Shown in pieces: positions 47,149-56,164 of a stretch of DNA of 64,000 nucleotides (position 1 is its first letter; each line of letters starts with the position of its first letter). Under the pieces are notes generated by a model, which searched no databases, was not told the DNA's origin, and worked only from the letters and a program-made list of their open reading frames with translations. Position numbers and translations under genes: made by a program. Where the stretch lies: positions 62,001 through 126,000 of the forward strand of contig NZ_JAQSIO010000003.1 of assembly GCF_028649455.1 (NCBI RefSeq). Reading direction: 5' to 3'. The stretch is from Curvibacter microcysteis (GTDB taxonomy: Bacteria; Pseudomonadota; Gammaproteobacteria; Burkholderiales; Burkholderiaceae_C).

Positions 47149-48582
47149 TCAGGCGGACGTGCCGGCCGGTGGGTGGGCCGGGCGCTCCAGCGGCAGGCGC
47201 ACACAGGCGTCCAGGCCTTGCACCCGGCCGCCATGTTCGCGGTTTTTCAGGGTGATGCGGCCCTGCAGCGCTTGCACGATGTCGTGGCAGATGGTCAGGC
47301 CCAGGCCGGTGCCGCCGGGCAGTTCACCGGTCCAGAAAGGCTGGAACAGGCGCTCGCGCTGCCCAGCGCTCAGCCCTGGGCCTTGGTCACTGACCGTCAG
47401 CACGGCCCGCTCGGGCTCAATGTCGAGGCTGATGCGCAGGCGCCCACCGGGCGGGCTGTGGCGGATGGCGTTGTGCAGCAGGTTGCGCACCAGCTCGCGC
47501 AGCATCCAGTCGTGGGCGGGCAGGTACAGGGTCGGGGCCTCCAATTCGAAGTCCAGGCTGCGTTCGGCCACCAGGGGTGACAGGTCCAGGGCCACGTCGC
47601 GCAGCACGGCGGCCAGGTCCACGCGCTCGGTGTCGCTTTGCTGGCGCAGTTGCTCGACCTTGGCCAAGGCCAGCATCTGGTTGGCCAGTTGGGTGGCGCG
47701 CTCCACGGTGGCGTTGATTTCAAGCAGCGCGGTCTGCGGTTCGACATCGCCACGCAGGGCCGACTGGACCTGCACCTTGAGCACGGCCAGCGGCGTGCGC
47801 AATTGGTGCGAGGTGTCGCGCACAAAACGCTTTTGGTGGTCCAGCAGGTTTTGCAGCCGCCCCATCAAGTGGTTGGTGGCCTCGATCAGGGGCAGCAGTT
47901 CGCGCGGCGCATCGGGCGCGCTGATCTGCTTGAGCTCGCCTTCCTGGCGCTGTTGCAGCTCGGCGCTGATGCGGCGCACCGGTCGCGTGGCGCGCTGCAC
48001 CACCGTGGTCACGATGAGGATGATCACCGCCACCAACACGCCCTGGCGCAGCAGCGAGGCCAGCATGATGTCGCGCACCATGGTGTGGCGCAGGCCCACG
48101 GTTTCGGCCACCTGCACCATGGCCATGCCACGCCCGCGTTCACCCACCACGGGCTGCAGCAGCACGGCCACGCGCACCGGGTCGTCCTGGTAGAGGTCGT
48201 CGTAAAAATGCACCAGCGCGGAGTAGGGGCTGGGCGGCAAGGGCTGGCGCGGCCAGGCGGGCAGGGCTTCGAAGCCACTGACCCATTGGCCGTTGACGTC
48301 CGAGACTCGGTAATACATGCGGCTGCGGATGTCGGTCTCAAAAGCCTCCAGCGCTGCGTGCGGCACGGTCACCTGCAAGCGGGCCTGTTCGTCGTAGCCC
48401 TCCACCGTGAGCAGCTCGCCAATCGACTTGGCCGAGGCCAGCAGGGTGCGGTCGTACGCGGCCTGCACCGCTTTTTGGGTGTCGGTGTAAAGCGTCAGGC
48501 TGTTGATCAGCACATACACCCCGATGGGCAGCAACAGCCCACGCAAAAGGTAGCGGCGCAGGGACAGGCGCCGATTGCTCAT
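47149..48582 (-). CDS. tctE: TctE-type sensor histidine kinase
   Basis: 477 aa. One membrane segment at about residues 10-30 and a second near 170-190 flank a periplasmic 2CSK_N-like sensor. HAMP, a dimerisation domain with the phospho-accepting H259 (RDTSHQLRTPLA) and an ATPase domain (NLLHNAIRHS, DQGPGLS, GGTGLGLTICHDI) follow. It overlaps the upstream response-regulator gene by 4 bp. The set kinase, regulator, divergent porin and TctCBA is the arrangement known from Salmonella tctDE-tctCBA and Bordetella bctDE-bctCBA, where the kinase senses citrate or a relative, helped by the binding protein. The actual ligand here is unknown. Confidence 0.9.
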   Translation of the reverse strand: MSNRRLSLRRYLLRGLLLPIGVYVLINSLTLYTDTQKAVQAAYDRTLLASAKSIGELLTVEGYDEQARLQVTVPHAALEAFETDIRSRMYYRVSDVNGQWVSGFEALPAWPRQPLPPSPYSALVHFYDDLYQDDPVRVAVLLQPVVGERGRGMAMVQVAETVGLRHTMVRDIMLASLLRQGVLVAVIILIVTTVVQRATRPVRRISAELQQRQEGELKQISAPDAPRELLPLIEATNHLMGRLQNLLDHQKRFVRDTSHQLRTPLAVLKVQVQSALRGDVEPQTALLEINATVERATQLANQMLALAKVEQLRQQSDTERVDLAAVLRDVALDLSPLVAERSLDFELEAPTLYLPAHDWMLRELVRNLLHNAIRHSPPGGRLRISLDIEPERAVLTVSDQGPGLSAGQRERLFQPFWTGELPGGTGLGLTICHDIVQALQGRITLKNREHGGRVQGLDACVRLPLERPAHPPAGTSA

Positions 48583-49259
48583 GATTCCGCCTTGAGCAGG
48601 TAACCCAGGCCGCGCAAGGTCATCAGGCTGACCTGGGCCTGGCTGAGTTTTTTGCGCAGGCGGTAGACCACGACCTCAATGGCTTCCAGCTGCACCGTGT
48701 CGTCGTCGGGAAAGACAAGGGCAAACAGGCGCTCCTTGCTCACCGCATGGCCAGGACGGCTGATCAAGGCCTGCAGCAAGGTCAGCTCGCGCGGGCTCAG
48801 GTCCAGCACCTCGCCGCGCAGGTAGAAGGCGCCGTTGTCCTTGTCGTATTCGAGGTCACCCAGCGCCTGGCGGGCTTCGGTCGGCGCCGCCAGCGCGGGC
48901 TGTTGGCGTCGGTGCAGTGCGCGCAGGCGCGCCTCCAGCTCGTCCAGGTCAAAGGGTTTGGCCAGGTAGTCGTCGGCGCCGCTGTTGAGCCCAATCACCC
49001 GGTCGCCGATGGTGCCGCGCGCGGTCAGGATCAGCACGGGGGTGCGCAAGCCTGCGCGGCGCGCGCGGTCCAGCACATGCAGGCCGTCCAGGCCGGGCAG
49101 GCTGAGGTCCAGCACCACCACATCGGGTTGACGCTCCTGCCACAGGGACAGGGCTTGCAGCCCGTCTTCACATAGGCTGACTTCGATCTGGCGCCGCGAC
49201 AGCGCCCGCTGCAGGGCCGACTGCATCGAGCGGTCGTCTTCAATCAACAAGAGCTTCAT
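48579..49259 (-). CDS. tctD: TctD-type OmpR-family response regulator
   Basis: 226 aa. The receiver domain has the acidic pair E7/D8/D9, phospho-acceptor D51 (VVVLDLSLPGLDG) and the lysine in YLAKPFDLDEL. The C-terminal winged helix (ALGDLEYDKDN to RLRKKLSQAQVSLMTLRGLGYLL, in parts) binds DNA. The ATG at 49259 is chosen because the receiver begins MKLLLIEDD; upstream codons belong to the promoter region. It probably activates the divergent porin gene 177 bp away and the tctCBA genes behind it. Confidence 0.92.
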   Translation of the reverse strand: MKLLLIEDDRSMQSALQRALSRRQIEVSLCEDGLQALSLWQERQPDVVVLDLSLPGLDGLHVLDRARRAGLRTPVLILTARGTIGDRVIGLNSGADDYLAKPFDLDELEARLRALHRRQQPALAAPTEARQALGDLEYDKDNGAFYLRGEVLDLSPRELTLLQALISRPGHAVSKERLFALVFPDDDTVQLEAIEVVVYRLRKKLSQAQVSLMTLRGLGYLLKAES

Positions 49260-49436
49260 GGCTTGGCGTGGGCTGGGATCAAGGGCATCAGGGTATTCCC
49301 CTGGTTTGTGGCGGTTAGGCGACAAGGCCATCATAAACACGCCTTCTGGGCGTTTTCGACAGCCGATTGACAGGTCCGATTCGTAGCATCGCGCTGCAGT
49401 CCTCCAAGACGCATTGCCCATAAGGAGACCCTACGT

Positions 49437-50498
49437 ATGAAAAAAACCTCTCTGGCCCTCGCGGCCGCCAGCCTGTTGGCCGCTGCCGGTGCCAACGCCC
49501 AATCCGTTGAAATTTTTGGTATTTTGGACAGCGGTTTCCTGCGCGTGAACAGCGACGGCAACGGCTCGATCAGCAAAGTCGGCAGCGACGGTAACCTGTC
49601 CAGCCGCATCGGCTTCCGCGGTGTGGAAGACCTGGGCGGCGGCATGAAGGCCAGCTTCTGGCTTGAAGGCGCGATCAATCCCCCGGATGGCTCCGCTGGC
49701 ACCACCAGCACGACCAACCAGCCCGGCGGCACCGCTGGCGGTGGCGGCCTGGTGTTTGGCCGCCGTTCCACGGTCAGCCTGAGCAACTCGCTGGGTGAAC
49801 TGCGCGTGGGCCGTGACTACGTGCCCGCGTTCTGGAACCTGTCGAACTTCAGCCCCTTCGGCACCAACGGCATCGGCGCCTCGAACTTCCTGTTCTACCC
49901 CGTGCCCAGTGGCGCCCGCATCACCCATGTGCGCGCCTCCAACTCGGTGGGCTACTTCCTGCCCAAGCTGGGTGGTTTCTATGGTCAGGCCATGTTGGCT
50001 TCGGGTAACAACCCCTCGACCGCTGGCGCCAAGAGCGACGACGGCAACGTGAGCGGTCTGCGCCTGGGCTACGAACAGGGCCCGTTCAACATCGCGGCCG
50101 CCACGACCCGCACGCAAAACGTCACCCTGGGCAACTACACCCAGCGCAACGTGGGCGCGAGCTACGACTTCGGCGTGGTCAAGGCCATGGCCTTGTGGGG
50201 TGAGAACATCACCGGCACGCAAAAGACCAGCACCAAGCTGATCGGCGCGCACATCCCCGTCGGTGTGGGTCAAGTCCGTCTGGCTTACTCGTCGCTGAGC
50301 GCCACGGGCGTGGCCAACGACGCGTCCCACCTGGCGCTGGGCTATGTGCACAACCTGTCCAAGCGCACCGCGCTCTATGGCCACTATGCACGCATCGACA
50401 ACAAGAACAACGGCAAGACCTTTGACCTGGGTCAGGCCGTGACCCGTGCCGGCGGCAGCAGCACCGGTTACGAGTTCGGTATCCGCCACTCGTTCTGA
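49437..50498 (+). CDS. Gram-negative porin, likely the outer-membrane entry for tricarboxylates
   Basis: 353 aa trimeric porin. The signal peptide MKKTSLALAAASLLAAAGANA precedes QSVEIFGILDSGFLRVNSDG. FRGVEDLGGGMKASFWLEGAI, GRRSTVSLSNSLGELRVGRD and the terminal GIRHSF are family signatures. AAGGAGACC precedes the ATG. Its place between tctDE and tctCBA suggests that it is a dedicated channel for the transported carboxylate, as OpdH/BctA-associated porins are elsewhere. It differs in loops from the porin at 28894-29973. Confidence 0.92.
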   Translation: MKKTSLALAAASLLAAAGANAQSVEIFGILDSGFLRVNSDGNGSISKVGSDGNLSSRIGFRGVEDLGGGMKASFWLEGAINPPDGSAGTTSTTNQPGGTAGGGGLVFGRRSTVSLSNSLGELRVGRDYVPAFWNLSNFSPFGTNGIGASNFLFYPVPSGARITHVRASNSVGYFLPKLGGFYGQAMLASGNNPSTAGAKSDDGNVSGLRLGYEQGPFNIAAATTRTQNVTLGNYTQRNVGASYDFGVVKAMALWGENITGTQKTSTKLIGAHIPVGVGQVRLAYSSLSATGVANDASHLALGYVHNLSKRTALYGHYARIDNKNNGKTFDLGQAVTRAGGSSTGYEFGIRHSF

Positions 50499-50502
50499 GT
50501 CA

Positions 50503-50519
50503 AGGGGCCAGCGGCCCCT
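50503..50519 (+). terminator. Hairpin between porin and tctC
   Basis: AGGGGCC-AGC-GGCCCCT is a 7-bp perfect stem with a 3-nt loop, 5 bp after the porin stop, followed by GCGTTGGTTT. It could be a partial terminator that lets the porin be expressed more strongly than tctCBA. Confidence 0.5.
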
Positions 50520-50614
50520 GCGTTGGTTTGACCCCGGGGCCGGCGTGGCGAGTATCTGCGCTGGCCCTTCGTCCAATGGCCGGACGTTTTCATCACAAGA
50601 ACCGAGACACAACC

Positions 50615-51577
50615 ATGCGTCGCAGCGACTTCCTTCAATCCTTGCTGGGTCTGGCCCTGGTGGGCGGCCTCAGCCAGCAAACGGCCCTGGCGGCCAACAA
50701 CCTGAAAATGCTGGTGCCCGCCAACCCGGGCGGCGGCTGGGACACCACGGGCCGAGCCTTGGGCAAGGCCTTGCAAGACAGTGGCGCGGCCGCGGCGGTC
50801 AGCTACGACAACAAGGGCGGCGCGGCCGGCGCCATCGGCCTGGCGCAGTTCGTCAACGCCAGCAAGGGCGACCCCCATGCCTTGATGGTGATGGGCGCGG
50901 TCATGCTGGGCGGCATCATCACCGGCAAGCCGCCGGTGTCCTTGTCGCAGGCCACGCCGCTGGCGCGCTTGACCACCGAATACAACGTGTTTGTGCTGCC
51001 TGCCAACTCGCCCTTCAACTCCATGAAGGAGCTGGTGGCCCAGTTGCAAAAAGACCCTGGCAGCATCAAGTGGGGCGGCGGCTCGCGCGGCTCCACCGAG
51101 CACATCGCGGCCGCGATGATTGCGCGTGCCGTGGGCGTGGACCCCTCCCGCATCAACTACGTGGCCTTCCGTGGCGGCGGTGAAGCCACAGCCGCCGTGC
51201 TGGGCGGCAACGTCACCGTAGGCGGCAGCGGTTACAGCGAATTCGCCGAGTACATCAAGACCGGCAAGATGCGCCCGCTGGCCGTGACCTCGGGCAGCCG
51301 CATCAAGGGCATCGACGTGCCCACGCTCAAAGAGCAGGGCATCCCGGTGGAGATCGGCAACTGGCGCGGCGTCTACGGCGCGCCGGGTTTGAGCCCGGCC
51401 CAGCGCCAGGCCTTGATCGATCTGATCGTCAGCGCCACCAAGCACCGCAGCTGGCAGGAGTCGCTGGAAAAGAACGGCTGGACCCCCGCCCTGATGACGG
51501 GTGACGCCTTCGGCAACTTCGTCGACGAAGAGTTCGCCAGCCTGCGCGCCACCATGGTCAAGTCCGGCATGGTCTGA
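50615..51577 (+). CDS. tctC: Tripartite tricarboxylate transporter substrate-binding protein TctC
   Basis: 320 aa periplasmic binding protein. The signal region MRRSDFLQSLLGLALVGGLSQQTALA is followed by ANNLKMLVPANPGGGWDTTGRALGKAL. AVSYDNKGGAAGAIGLAQFV and KWGGGSRGSTEHIAAAMIA are typical of the TctC subgroup that travels with TctA/TctB. It binds a di- or tricarboxylate and delivers it to the membrane pair encoded next. In Bordetella its counterpart also signals to the sensor kinase. Gap to tctB is 129 bp. Confidence 0.9.
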   Translation: MRRSDFLQSLLGLALVGGLSQQTALAANNLKMLVPANPGGGWDTTGRALGKALQDSGAAAAVSYDNKGGAAGAIGLAQFVNASKGDPHALMVMGAVMLGGIITGKPPVSLSQATPLARLTTEYNVFVLPANSPFNSMKELVAQLQKDPGSIKWGGGSRGSTEHIAAAMIARAVGVDPSRINYVAFRGGGEATAAVLGGNVTVGGSGYSEFAEYIKTGKMRPLAVTSGSRIKGIDVPTLKEQGIPVEIGNWRGVYGAPGLSPAQRQALIDLIVSATKHRSWQESLEKNGWTPALMTGDAFGNFVDEEFASLRATMVKSGMV

Positions 51578-51706
51578 GCCCGCGCCAGGGCGGCCCGTGT
51601 CGGGGCGGTCCTGGTTGCTGGCGCGCTATTTCTCGTCTGATCCGCCCCCGGCGCCGCCCGGGGCGGGGCGGTGCTGCCTGCTGCTTTTTGTTGGAGCCTT
51701 TTCTTC

Positions 51707-52222
51707 ATGTCCTCTCACTCATCCAGTTCGCCGCGTCTGCAGACCGCCGTGGGTCTGGCCGTCTTGTTGTTGGCCTGTTTGCTGGCCTGGGGCGCGACGG
51801 GTATCTCGTCCGACGCGGGTTACGCCGGTGTCGGCCCTAACTTTCTGCCCTGGGTCGTCAGCGCCGCCTTGGGCCTGTGCGGCGTGGGCCTGCTGGTGCA
51901 CAGCCTCAGTGGTGGTTTTCGCCAGCTGGAAGAAGCCTCGGGCGCCGAGCGCGGCCACTGGGCCGGCTTTGCCTGGGTCAGCGCCGCCCTGCTGCTCAAT
52001 GCTTGGCTGATCACCACCTTGGGCTTTGTGCTGAGTTGCACCCTGTGTTTTGTGCTGGCGGTGCGGGGTTTTCGCAGCGCCGAAGGCCGCTTGAACCTGA
52101 GCCTGCGCGCCTTGCTGCAGGACGCGGGCATCGGCCTGTTGATTGCGGCCCCGGTGTACTGGATGTTCACCAAGCTGCTGGCCATCAATTTGCCGGGACT
52201 GACCGGTACCGGCTGGCTGTGA
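51707..52222 (+). CDS. tctB: Tripartite tricarboxylate transporter small membrane subunit TctB
   Basis: 171 aa with four hydrophobic helices (about 10-28, 43-62, 83-110 and 132-150), the expected size and topology of TctB. It partners the large subunit TctA and the binding protein TctC. The ATG at 51707 is favoured because TTGGAG stands 10 bp upstream and the longer frame adds only a non-family stretch. TctA begins 22 bp after its stop. Confidence 0.88.
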   Translation: MSSHSSSSPRLQTAVGLAVLLLACLLAWGATGISSDAGYAGVGPNFLPWVVSAALGLCGVGLLVHSLSGGFRQLEEASGAERGHWAGFAWVSAALLLNAWLITTLGFVLSCTLCFVLAVRGFRSAEGRLNLSLRALLQDAGIGLLIAAPVYWMFTKLLAINLPGLTGTGWL

Positions 52223-52244
52223 GCCGGCCTCGCGGAGTTTGAAC

Positions 52245-53747
52245 ATGGACATCTGGAACCATTTGCTCAGTGGCTTTGCCACGGCGGCCACCCCGGTCAA
52301 TTTGTTGTGGGCTTTTGTCGGCTGCCTGATTGGCACCGCGGTGGGCGTGCTGCCCGGCATCGGTCCGGCGGTGGCCGTGGCCATGCTGCTGCCCATCACC
52401 ACCCAGGTCGAGCCCACGGCCTCGATGATCTTTTTTGCGGGCATCTATTACGGCGCCATGTACGGCGGCTCGACCACCTCCATCCTGCTCAACACCCCCG
52501 GTGAGGCCGGGTCGATGGTGACGGCCATGGAGGGCAACCGCATGGCCAAGAACGGCCGCGCGGGCGCGGCACTGGCCACGGCGGCCATTGGCTCTTTTGT
52601 CGCTGGCACCATCGCGACCGTGCTGGTCACGTTTTTTGCCCCGCTGTTGGCACGGTACGCGGTGCTGCTGGGTCCGCCGGAATACTTCATGCTGATGGTG
52701 CTGGCCTTCACCACCGTGAGCGCGGTGCTGGGCAAGAGCACCTTGCGCGGCCTGACCGCCTTGTTCATCGGCCTGGCCCTGGGCTTGGTAGGCATTGACC
52801 AGATCACGGCCCAGGCCCGCTACACCGCGGGTGTGCCTGAGTTGATGGATGGCGTCGAGGTCGTGCTCATCGCGGTGGGGTTGTTCGCCGTGGGCGAGGC
52901 CCTGTACAACGTGCTGTACGAAGGCCGGGTGCAGGAAACCCGCAACAAGCTCACCAGCACGCACATGACGCGGGCCGAGTGGGCGCGTTCCTGGCCGGCC
53001 TGGCTGCGCGCCACCTTCATCGGCTTTCCTTTCGGCACCATCCCGGCGGGGGGCAGCGAGATCCCGACCTTCCTCAGCTACGCGACCGAGAAGAAGCTCT
53101 CGCGCCACCCCGAGGAATTTGGCACCACGGGCGCCATCGAAGGCGTGGCGGGTCCCGAGGCGGCCAACAACGCGGCCATCACCGCCACGCTGATCCCCTT
53201 GCTGACCCTGGGCATCCCGACTTCCAACACCACGGCGATCTTGCTGGGCGCTTTTCAGAACTACGGTATCCAGCCGGGCCCGCAATTGTTTGACACCAAC
53301 GCCGGCCTGGTCTGGGCGCTGATCGCGTCGATGTACATCGGCAACGTCATGCTGCTGGTGCTGAACCTGCCGCTGGTGGGCCTGTGGGTCAAGTTGCTGC
53401 GCATTCCCAAGCCGTACCTGTACGCAGGCATTCTGGTGTTTGCCACCTTGGGGGTCTATGGCATGCGCCAGTCGGCTTTCGACCTGGTGCTGCTGTACGG
53501 CATTGGTCTGTTGGGGGTCGTGATGCGCCGCTTTGATTTCCCCACCGCACCGGTGGTGGTGGGCATGATCCTGGGCCCCCTGGCCGAAGCGCAGATGCGC
53601 AACGCGCTGTCGATCGGCGAAGGGCGTTGGGACATCTTTTTGCAACGCCCCATGTCGCTGACGCTGCTGGTGGTGGTGGTGTCGGTGCTGGTGCTGCCGC
53701 GCCTGATCAAGCGCTGGGCCGATCGCCGTGCCCTGGCCCGGCTCTGA
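52245..53747 (+). CDS. tctA: Tripartite tricarboxylate transporter large permease TctA
   Basis: 500 aa permease with about 12 helices. The signature segments are [20 protein letters not shown] and [26 protein letters not shown] near the N-terminus, and [20 protein letters not shown] in the second half. It imports the carboxylate captured by TctC using the ion gradient. GGAG lies 7 bp before the ATG at 52245; a TTG two codons earlier is not needed. As the only TctAB pair in the window it may also serve the orphan Bug proteins at 2492 and 39876. Confidence 0.93.
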   Translation: MDIWNHLLSGFATAATPVNLLWAFVGCLIGTAVGVLPGIGPAVAVAMLLPITTQVEPTASMIFFAGIYYGAMYGGSTTSILLNTPGEAGSMVTAMEGNRMAKNGRAGAALATAAIGSFVAGTIATVLVTFFAPLLARYAVLLGPPEYFMLMVLAFTTVSAVLGKSTLRGLTALFIGLALGLVGIDQITAQARYTAGVPELMDGVEVVLIAVGLFAVGEALYNVLYEGRVQETRNKLTSTHMTRAEWARSWPAWLRATFIGFPFGTIPAGGSEIPTFLSYATEKKLSRHPEEFGTTGAIEGVAGPEAANNAAITATLIPLLTLGIPTSNTTAILLGAFQNYGIQPGPQLFDTNAGLVWALIASMYIGNVMLLVLNLPLVGLWVKLLRIPKPYLYAGILVFATLGVYGMRQSAFDLVLLYGIGLLGVVMRRFDFPTAPVVVGMILGPLAEAQMRNALSIGEGRWDIFLQRPMSLTLLVVVVSVLVLPRLIKRWADRRALARL

Positions 53748-53821
53748 GCCTGGGCTGGGTTCAACGGCGCTGGTGACTTGACACACGGCGCAGGGCCCTG
53801 AGCCGCGCTACCATCGCGGCC

Positions 53822-55438
53822 ATGCCTGCGCCCTCTGTTCCAGAACCCTCTCCCGCCGACTTCAGCGCTGAACCTGGCGCTGCGGCAGCGCCAGCGAGGC
53901 ATGAGGCGCTGCCCCTGGACGGTGACAGCATCCTGGCGCTGGCGGCCCGGTCGATGTTCCAGCTGTTTTCCAGCATCAGCCAGGGCATGTTCCTGGTCGA
54001 CCACACCGGACGCATCGTCTGGGTCAATGAGGGCTATCGGCGCTTTCTGCCCGCGCTGGGGTTCTCGTCCATTGACCAGTTCCAGGGCCACCTGGTCGAA
54101 GAGGTGATCCAAAACACCCAGATGCGCCGGGTGCTGGAGACCGGCGAGCCCATCATGATCGACTTGCTGACCAACAAGGCCGGCACTTTTGTGGTCAGCC
54201 GCCTGCCTTTGCGCGACGAGGGCGGGGCGGTGATTGGGGCCATCGGCATCGTGCTGTTTGACCACCCGGAGACCACGCTCAAGCCCCTGATCAGCAAGTT
54301 CGCCCGCTTGCAGCAGGACCTGGATGACGCGCGCCGCGAACTCGCTGTGCAGCGCAAGCGCGAGCTCAGCGCGCCCGACGGCCAGCGCCGCGCCAAATAC
54401 ACCTTCGCCAGCTTTGTGGGCACCAGCCCGGCCGCGGTCGAGGTCAAGCGCCAGGCGCGCCGCGCGGCCCAGTCGGCCAGCCCGGTGCTGTTGTTGGGCG
54501 AAACCGGCACGGGCAAGGAGCTGCTCGCGCACGCGCTGCACACCGCCTCGTCGCGCGCCAGTGGCCCCTTTGTCAGCGTCAACATCGCGGCGGTGCCGGA
54601 CACCTTGCTGGAAGCCGAGTTCTTCGGCGTGGCCCCGGGTGCCTACACCGGCGCCGACCGCAAGGGCCGTGAGGGCAAGTTCCGCCTGGCCGACGGCGGC
54701 ACCTTGTTCCTCGATGAGATCGGCGACATGCCACTGAATTTGCAGGCCAAGCTGCTGCGTGCTCTGCAGGAAGGCGAGATCGAGCCCTTGGGCAGCAACC
54801 GCCTGCTGCCTTTTGATGCGCGGGTCATCGCGGCCACCTCGCGCGACCTGGCCGCGCTGGTGCGCGAAGGTCGCTTTCGCGAGGACTTGTATTACCGCTT
54901 GGGCGTGCTGCCCATCCGCGTGCCACCGCTGCGTGAGCGCGTCAGCGACATCGTGGCCCTGGTCGAGGTGCTGGGCGAGGACATGGCCTTGCGCAACAGC
55001 AGCGCGCCGCCAGAGTTGTCGCCACAGGCCATCGCCTTGCTGCAGGCCCAACCCTGGCGCGGCAACATCCGCGAACTGCGCAACGTGCTGGAGCAGGCCG
55101 CTTTGCGCAGCGAATCGGGCCAGATTGATGTGGGCTTGCTGCAAGGTGTGTTGCAGGACTCGGGCCTGGACCCGGTGCTGGCGGTCAGGCCTCCGCCCGT
55201 GCCCGGCCCGGCCATGGCATTCTCCGCTGCACCGGTGGCGGACCACACGGCCCCCGTGGGCCTGACAGCCAATGTGGCGGCGGCGGCGATTCAACCCCTG
55301 GCCGAGCAAGTGGCCGCGCTGGAGCAGCAAGCCATCGCCCGGGCCCTGCACCACACCCGTGGCAACAAGGTGGCGGCGGCGCGCCTGCTGGGGATCTCGC
55401 GCGCGACGCTTTACGAACGGCTGGGTGAGGGGCGCTGA
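53822..55438 (+). CDS. Sigma-54-dependent activator (PAS sensor, AAA+ domain, Fis-type HTH)
   Basis: 538 aa. The N-terminal region (about 40-150; [20 protein letters not shown] in parts) is a PAS domain for ligand or redox sensing. The AAA+ domain follows, with Walker A GETGTGKE (226-233), the sigma-54 contact loop GAYTGA (273-278, the usual GAFTGA with Phe to Tyr) and Walker B LFLDE (295-299). The C-terminal Fis-like HTH is [23 protein letters not shown]. It opens promoters bound by RNA polymerase with sigma-54. The probable target lies 0.7 kb downstream: the -24/-12 promoter at 56111 with paired palindromes at 56024-56058. Gap to the convergent VOC gene is 10 bp. Confidence 0.93.
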   Translation: MPAPSVPEPSPADFSAEPGAAAAPARHEALPLDGDSILALAARSMFQLFSSISQGMFLVDHTGRIVWVNEGYRRFLPALGFSSIDQFQGHLVEEVIQNTQMRRVLETGEPIMIDLLTNKAGTFVVSRLPLRDEGGAVIGAIGIVLFDHPETTLKPLISKFARLQQDLDDARRELAVQRKRELSAPDGQRRAKYTFASFVGTSPAAVEVKRQARRAAQSASPVLLLGETGTGKELLAHALHTASSRASGPFVSVNIAAVPDTLLEAEFFGVAPGAYTGADRKGREGKFRLADGGTLFLDEIGDMPLNLQAKLLRALQEGEIEPLGSNRLLPFDARVIAATSRDLAALVREGRFREDLYYRLGVLPIRVPPLRERVSDIVALVEVLGEDMALRNSSAPPELSPQAIALLQAQPWRGNIRELRNVLEQAALRSESGQIDVGLLQGVLQDSGLDPVLAVRPPPVPGPAMAFSAAPVADHTAPVGLTANVAAAAIQPLAEQVAALEQQAIARALHHTRGNKVAAARLLGISRATLYERLGEGR

Positions 55439-55448
55439 GGGCCGGGGC

Positions 55449-55862
55449 TCAGGCTGGCAGGTGGCACACCGCCTCGATGTTGTTGCCTTCGGGGTCGATC
55501 ACAAAGGCGCCGTAGTAGTCGGGGTGGTAGTCCGGGCGCAGGCCGGGGGCGCCGTTGTCCCGCCCGCCTGCCGCGATGGCGGCTTGGTAGAAGGCATCGA
55601 CCTGGGCCCGGCTGCTGGCGCGCCAGGCCAGGTGGCAGCCTGTGGTGGCCGGCGGACCGCCGTGAGGGGAGGGGCCATCGATGAACCAGACATCGGATTT
55701 TTGGCCCGTGGGCTCGGCGGCGTCCGGGTAGCCGAAACCCAGGATGTTCACGCCATGGAAGCCTTCATACGACAGGCTGTAGTCCAGGGGAGCCAGCGCC
55801 GCGCTGTAAAACGCTTTGGCGCGCTGGATATCGGTCACGCGGAAGGTCATGTGGTCGAGCAT
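55449..55862 (-). CDS. VOC-family (glyoxalase/bleomycin-resistance-like) protein
   Basis: 137 aa, one complete vicinal-oxygen-chelate domain of two beta-alpha-beta-beta-beta units. It begins MLDHMTFRVTDIQRAKAFYSAAL with a metal-ligand histidine at position 4. Later GCHLAWRASSRAQVDAFYQAAI gives the second histidine, and YGAFVIDPEGNNIEAVCH contains the C-terminal glutamate. The family includes glyoxalase-type isomerases, dioxygenases and drug-binding proteins, so the activity is not deducible. Its promoter region has a near-consensus LexA box overlapping the -10, implying SOS-induced expression. It is convergent with the sigma-54 activator and probably independent of it. Confidence 0.87.
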   Translation of the reverse strand: MLDHMTFRVTDIQRAKAFYSAALAPLDYSLSYEGFHGVNILGFGYPDAAEPTGQKSDVWFIDGPSPHGGPPATTGCHLAWRASSRAQVDAFYQAAIAAGGRDNGAPGLRPDYHPDYYGAFVIDPEGNNIEAVCHLPA

Positions 55863-55896
55863 GGTGGTGGGGTCCTGGGGGGTGATGAAGAAAATG

Positions 55897-55925
55897 ACTG
55901 TATTTGCATACAGTTATTTTGACAA
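55897..55925 (-). promoter_or_regulatory. LexA-type SOS box overlapping a leftward promoter
   Basis: ACTGTATTTGCATACAGT (55897-55914) is a perfect inverted repeat with the LexA core CTGT-N8-ACAG; it matches 15 of 20 bases of the E. coli SOS consensus. On the minus strand TTGTCA (55925-55920), a 17-bp spacer and TACAGT (55902-55897) form a promoter whose -10 is inside the box. The VOC start codon is 35 bp downstream. Repression by LexA is inferred. Confidence 0.65.
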
Positions 55926-56023
55926 GGGGGATGACCCACGACAGGTTCTCAGGTTTCGACATCTGGCTCGCTGGGTGCAAGCCGGTGGGTGGATTGGCGG
56001 CTGTCTGAAAATCATCCAGATGG

Positions 56024-56058
56024 CTGAAATTCAGGCATTTCATGTGTCTGAAATTCAG
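56024..56058. promoter_or_regulatory. Paired upstream activating sites CTGAAATTCAG
   Basis: CTGAAATTCAG, itself a palindrome, occurs exactly at 56024-56034 and again at 56048-56058, 24 bp apart. A weaker relative (CTGAAAATCAT) stands at 56005-56015. Distance to the sigma-54 promoter's expected start site is about 90-100 bp, usual for an enhancer-binding protein. The adjacent sigma-54 activator is the obvious candidate to bind them. Confidence 0.6.
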
Positions 56059-56110
56059 TCAATTGATGTGCTGGTGTGAAAAAGTCTTTTGAAATCAAGC
56101 CTTTTCGTCC

Positions 56111-56126
56111 TGGCACGCCCTGTGCA
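56111..56126 (+). promoter_or_regulatory. Sigma-54 (-24/-12) promoter of the ABC transporter operon
   Basis: TGGCACGCCCTGTGCA matches TGGCACG-N4-TTGCA with one mismatch (GTGCA), and the GG and GC elements have the required spacing. It lies 39 bp upstream of the binding-protein ATG and next to a gene for a sigma-54 activator. Confidence 0.7.
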
Positions 56127-56164
56127 ATGATGGTGCTCGATAGCCAACACAACAGGAGACCTCC

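Larger units (their letters stand above)
55863..56164. other. 302-bp divergent control region holding SOS and sigma-54 elements
   Basis: No gene is seen. From left to right: ribosome site of the VOC gene, a LexA box with leftward promoter, two identical palindromes, a sigma-54 -24/-12 promoter, and the AACAGGAGAC ribosome site of the ABC binding-protein gene. The middle is clearly more AT-rich than its surroundings. Confidence 0.6.

Noticed and set aside
50541-50560. Possible sigma-54 promoter TGGCGAGTATCTGCGC before tctC
   Set aside because: GG-to-GC spacing is one base short and the flanks match poorly; the adjacent TctD regulator is OmpR-type, which acts with sigma-70.
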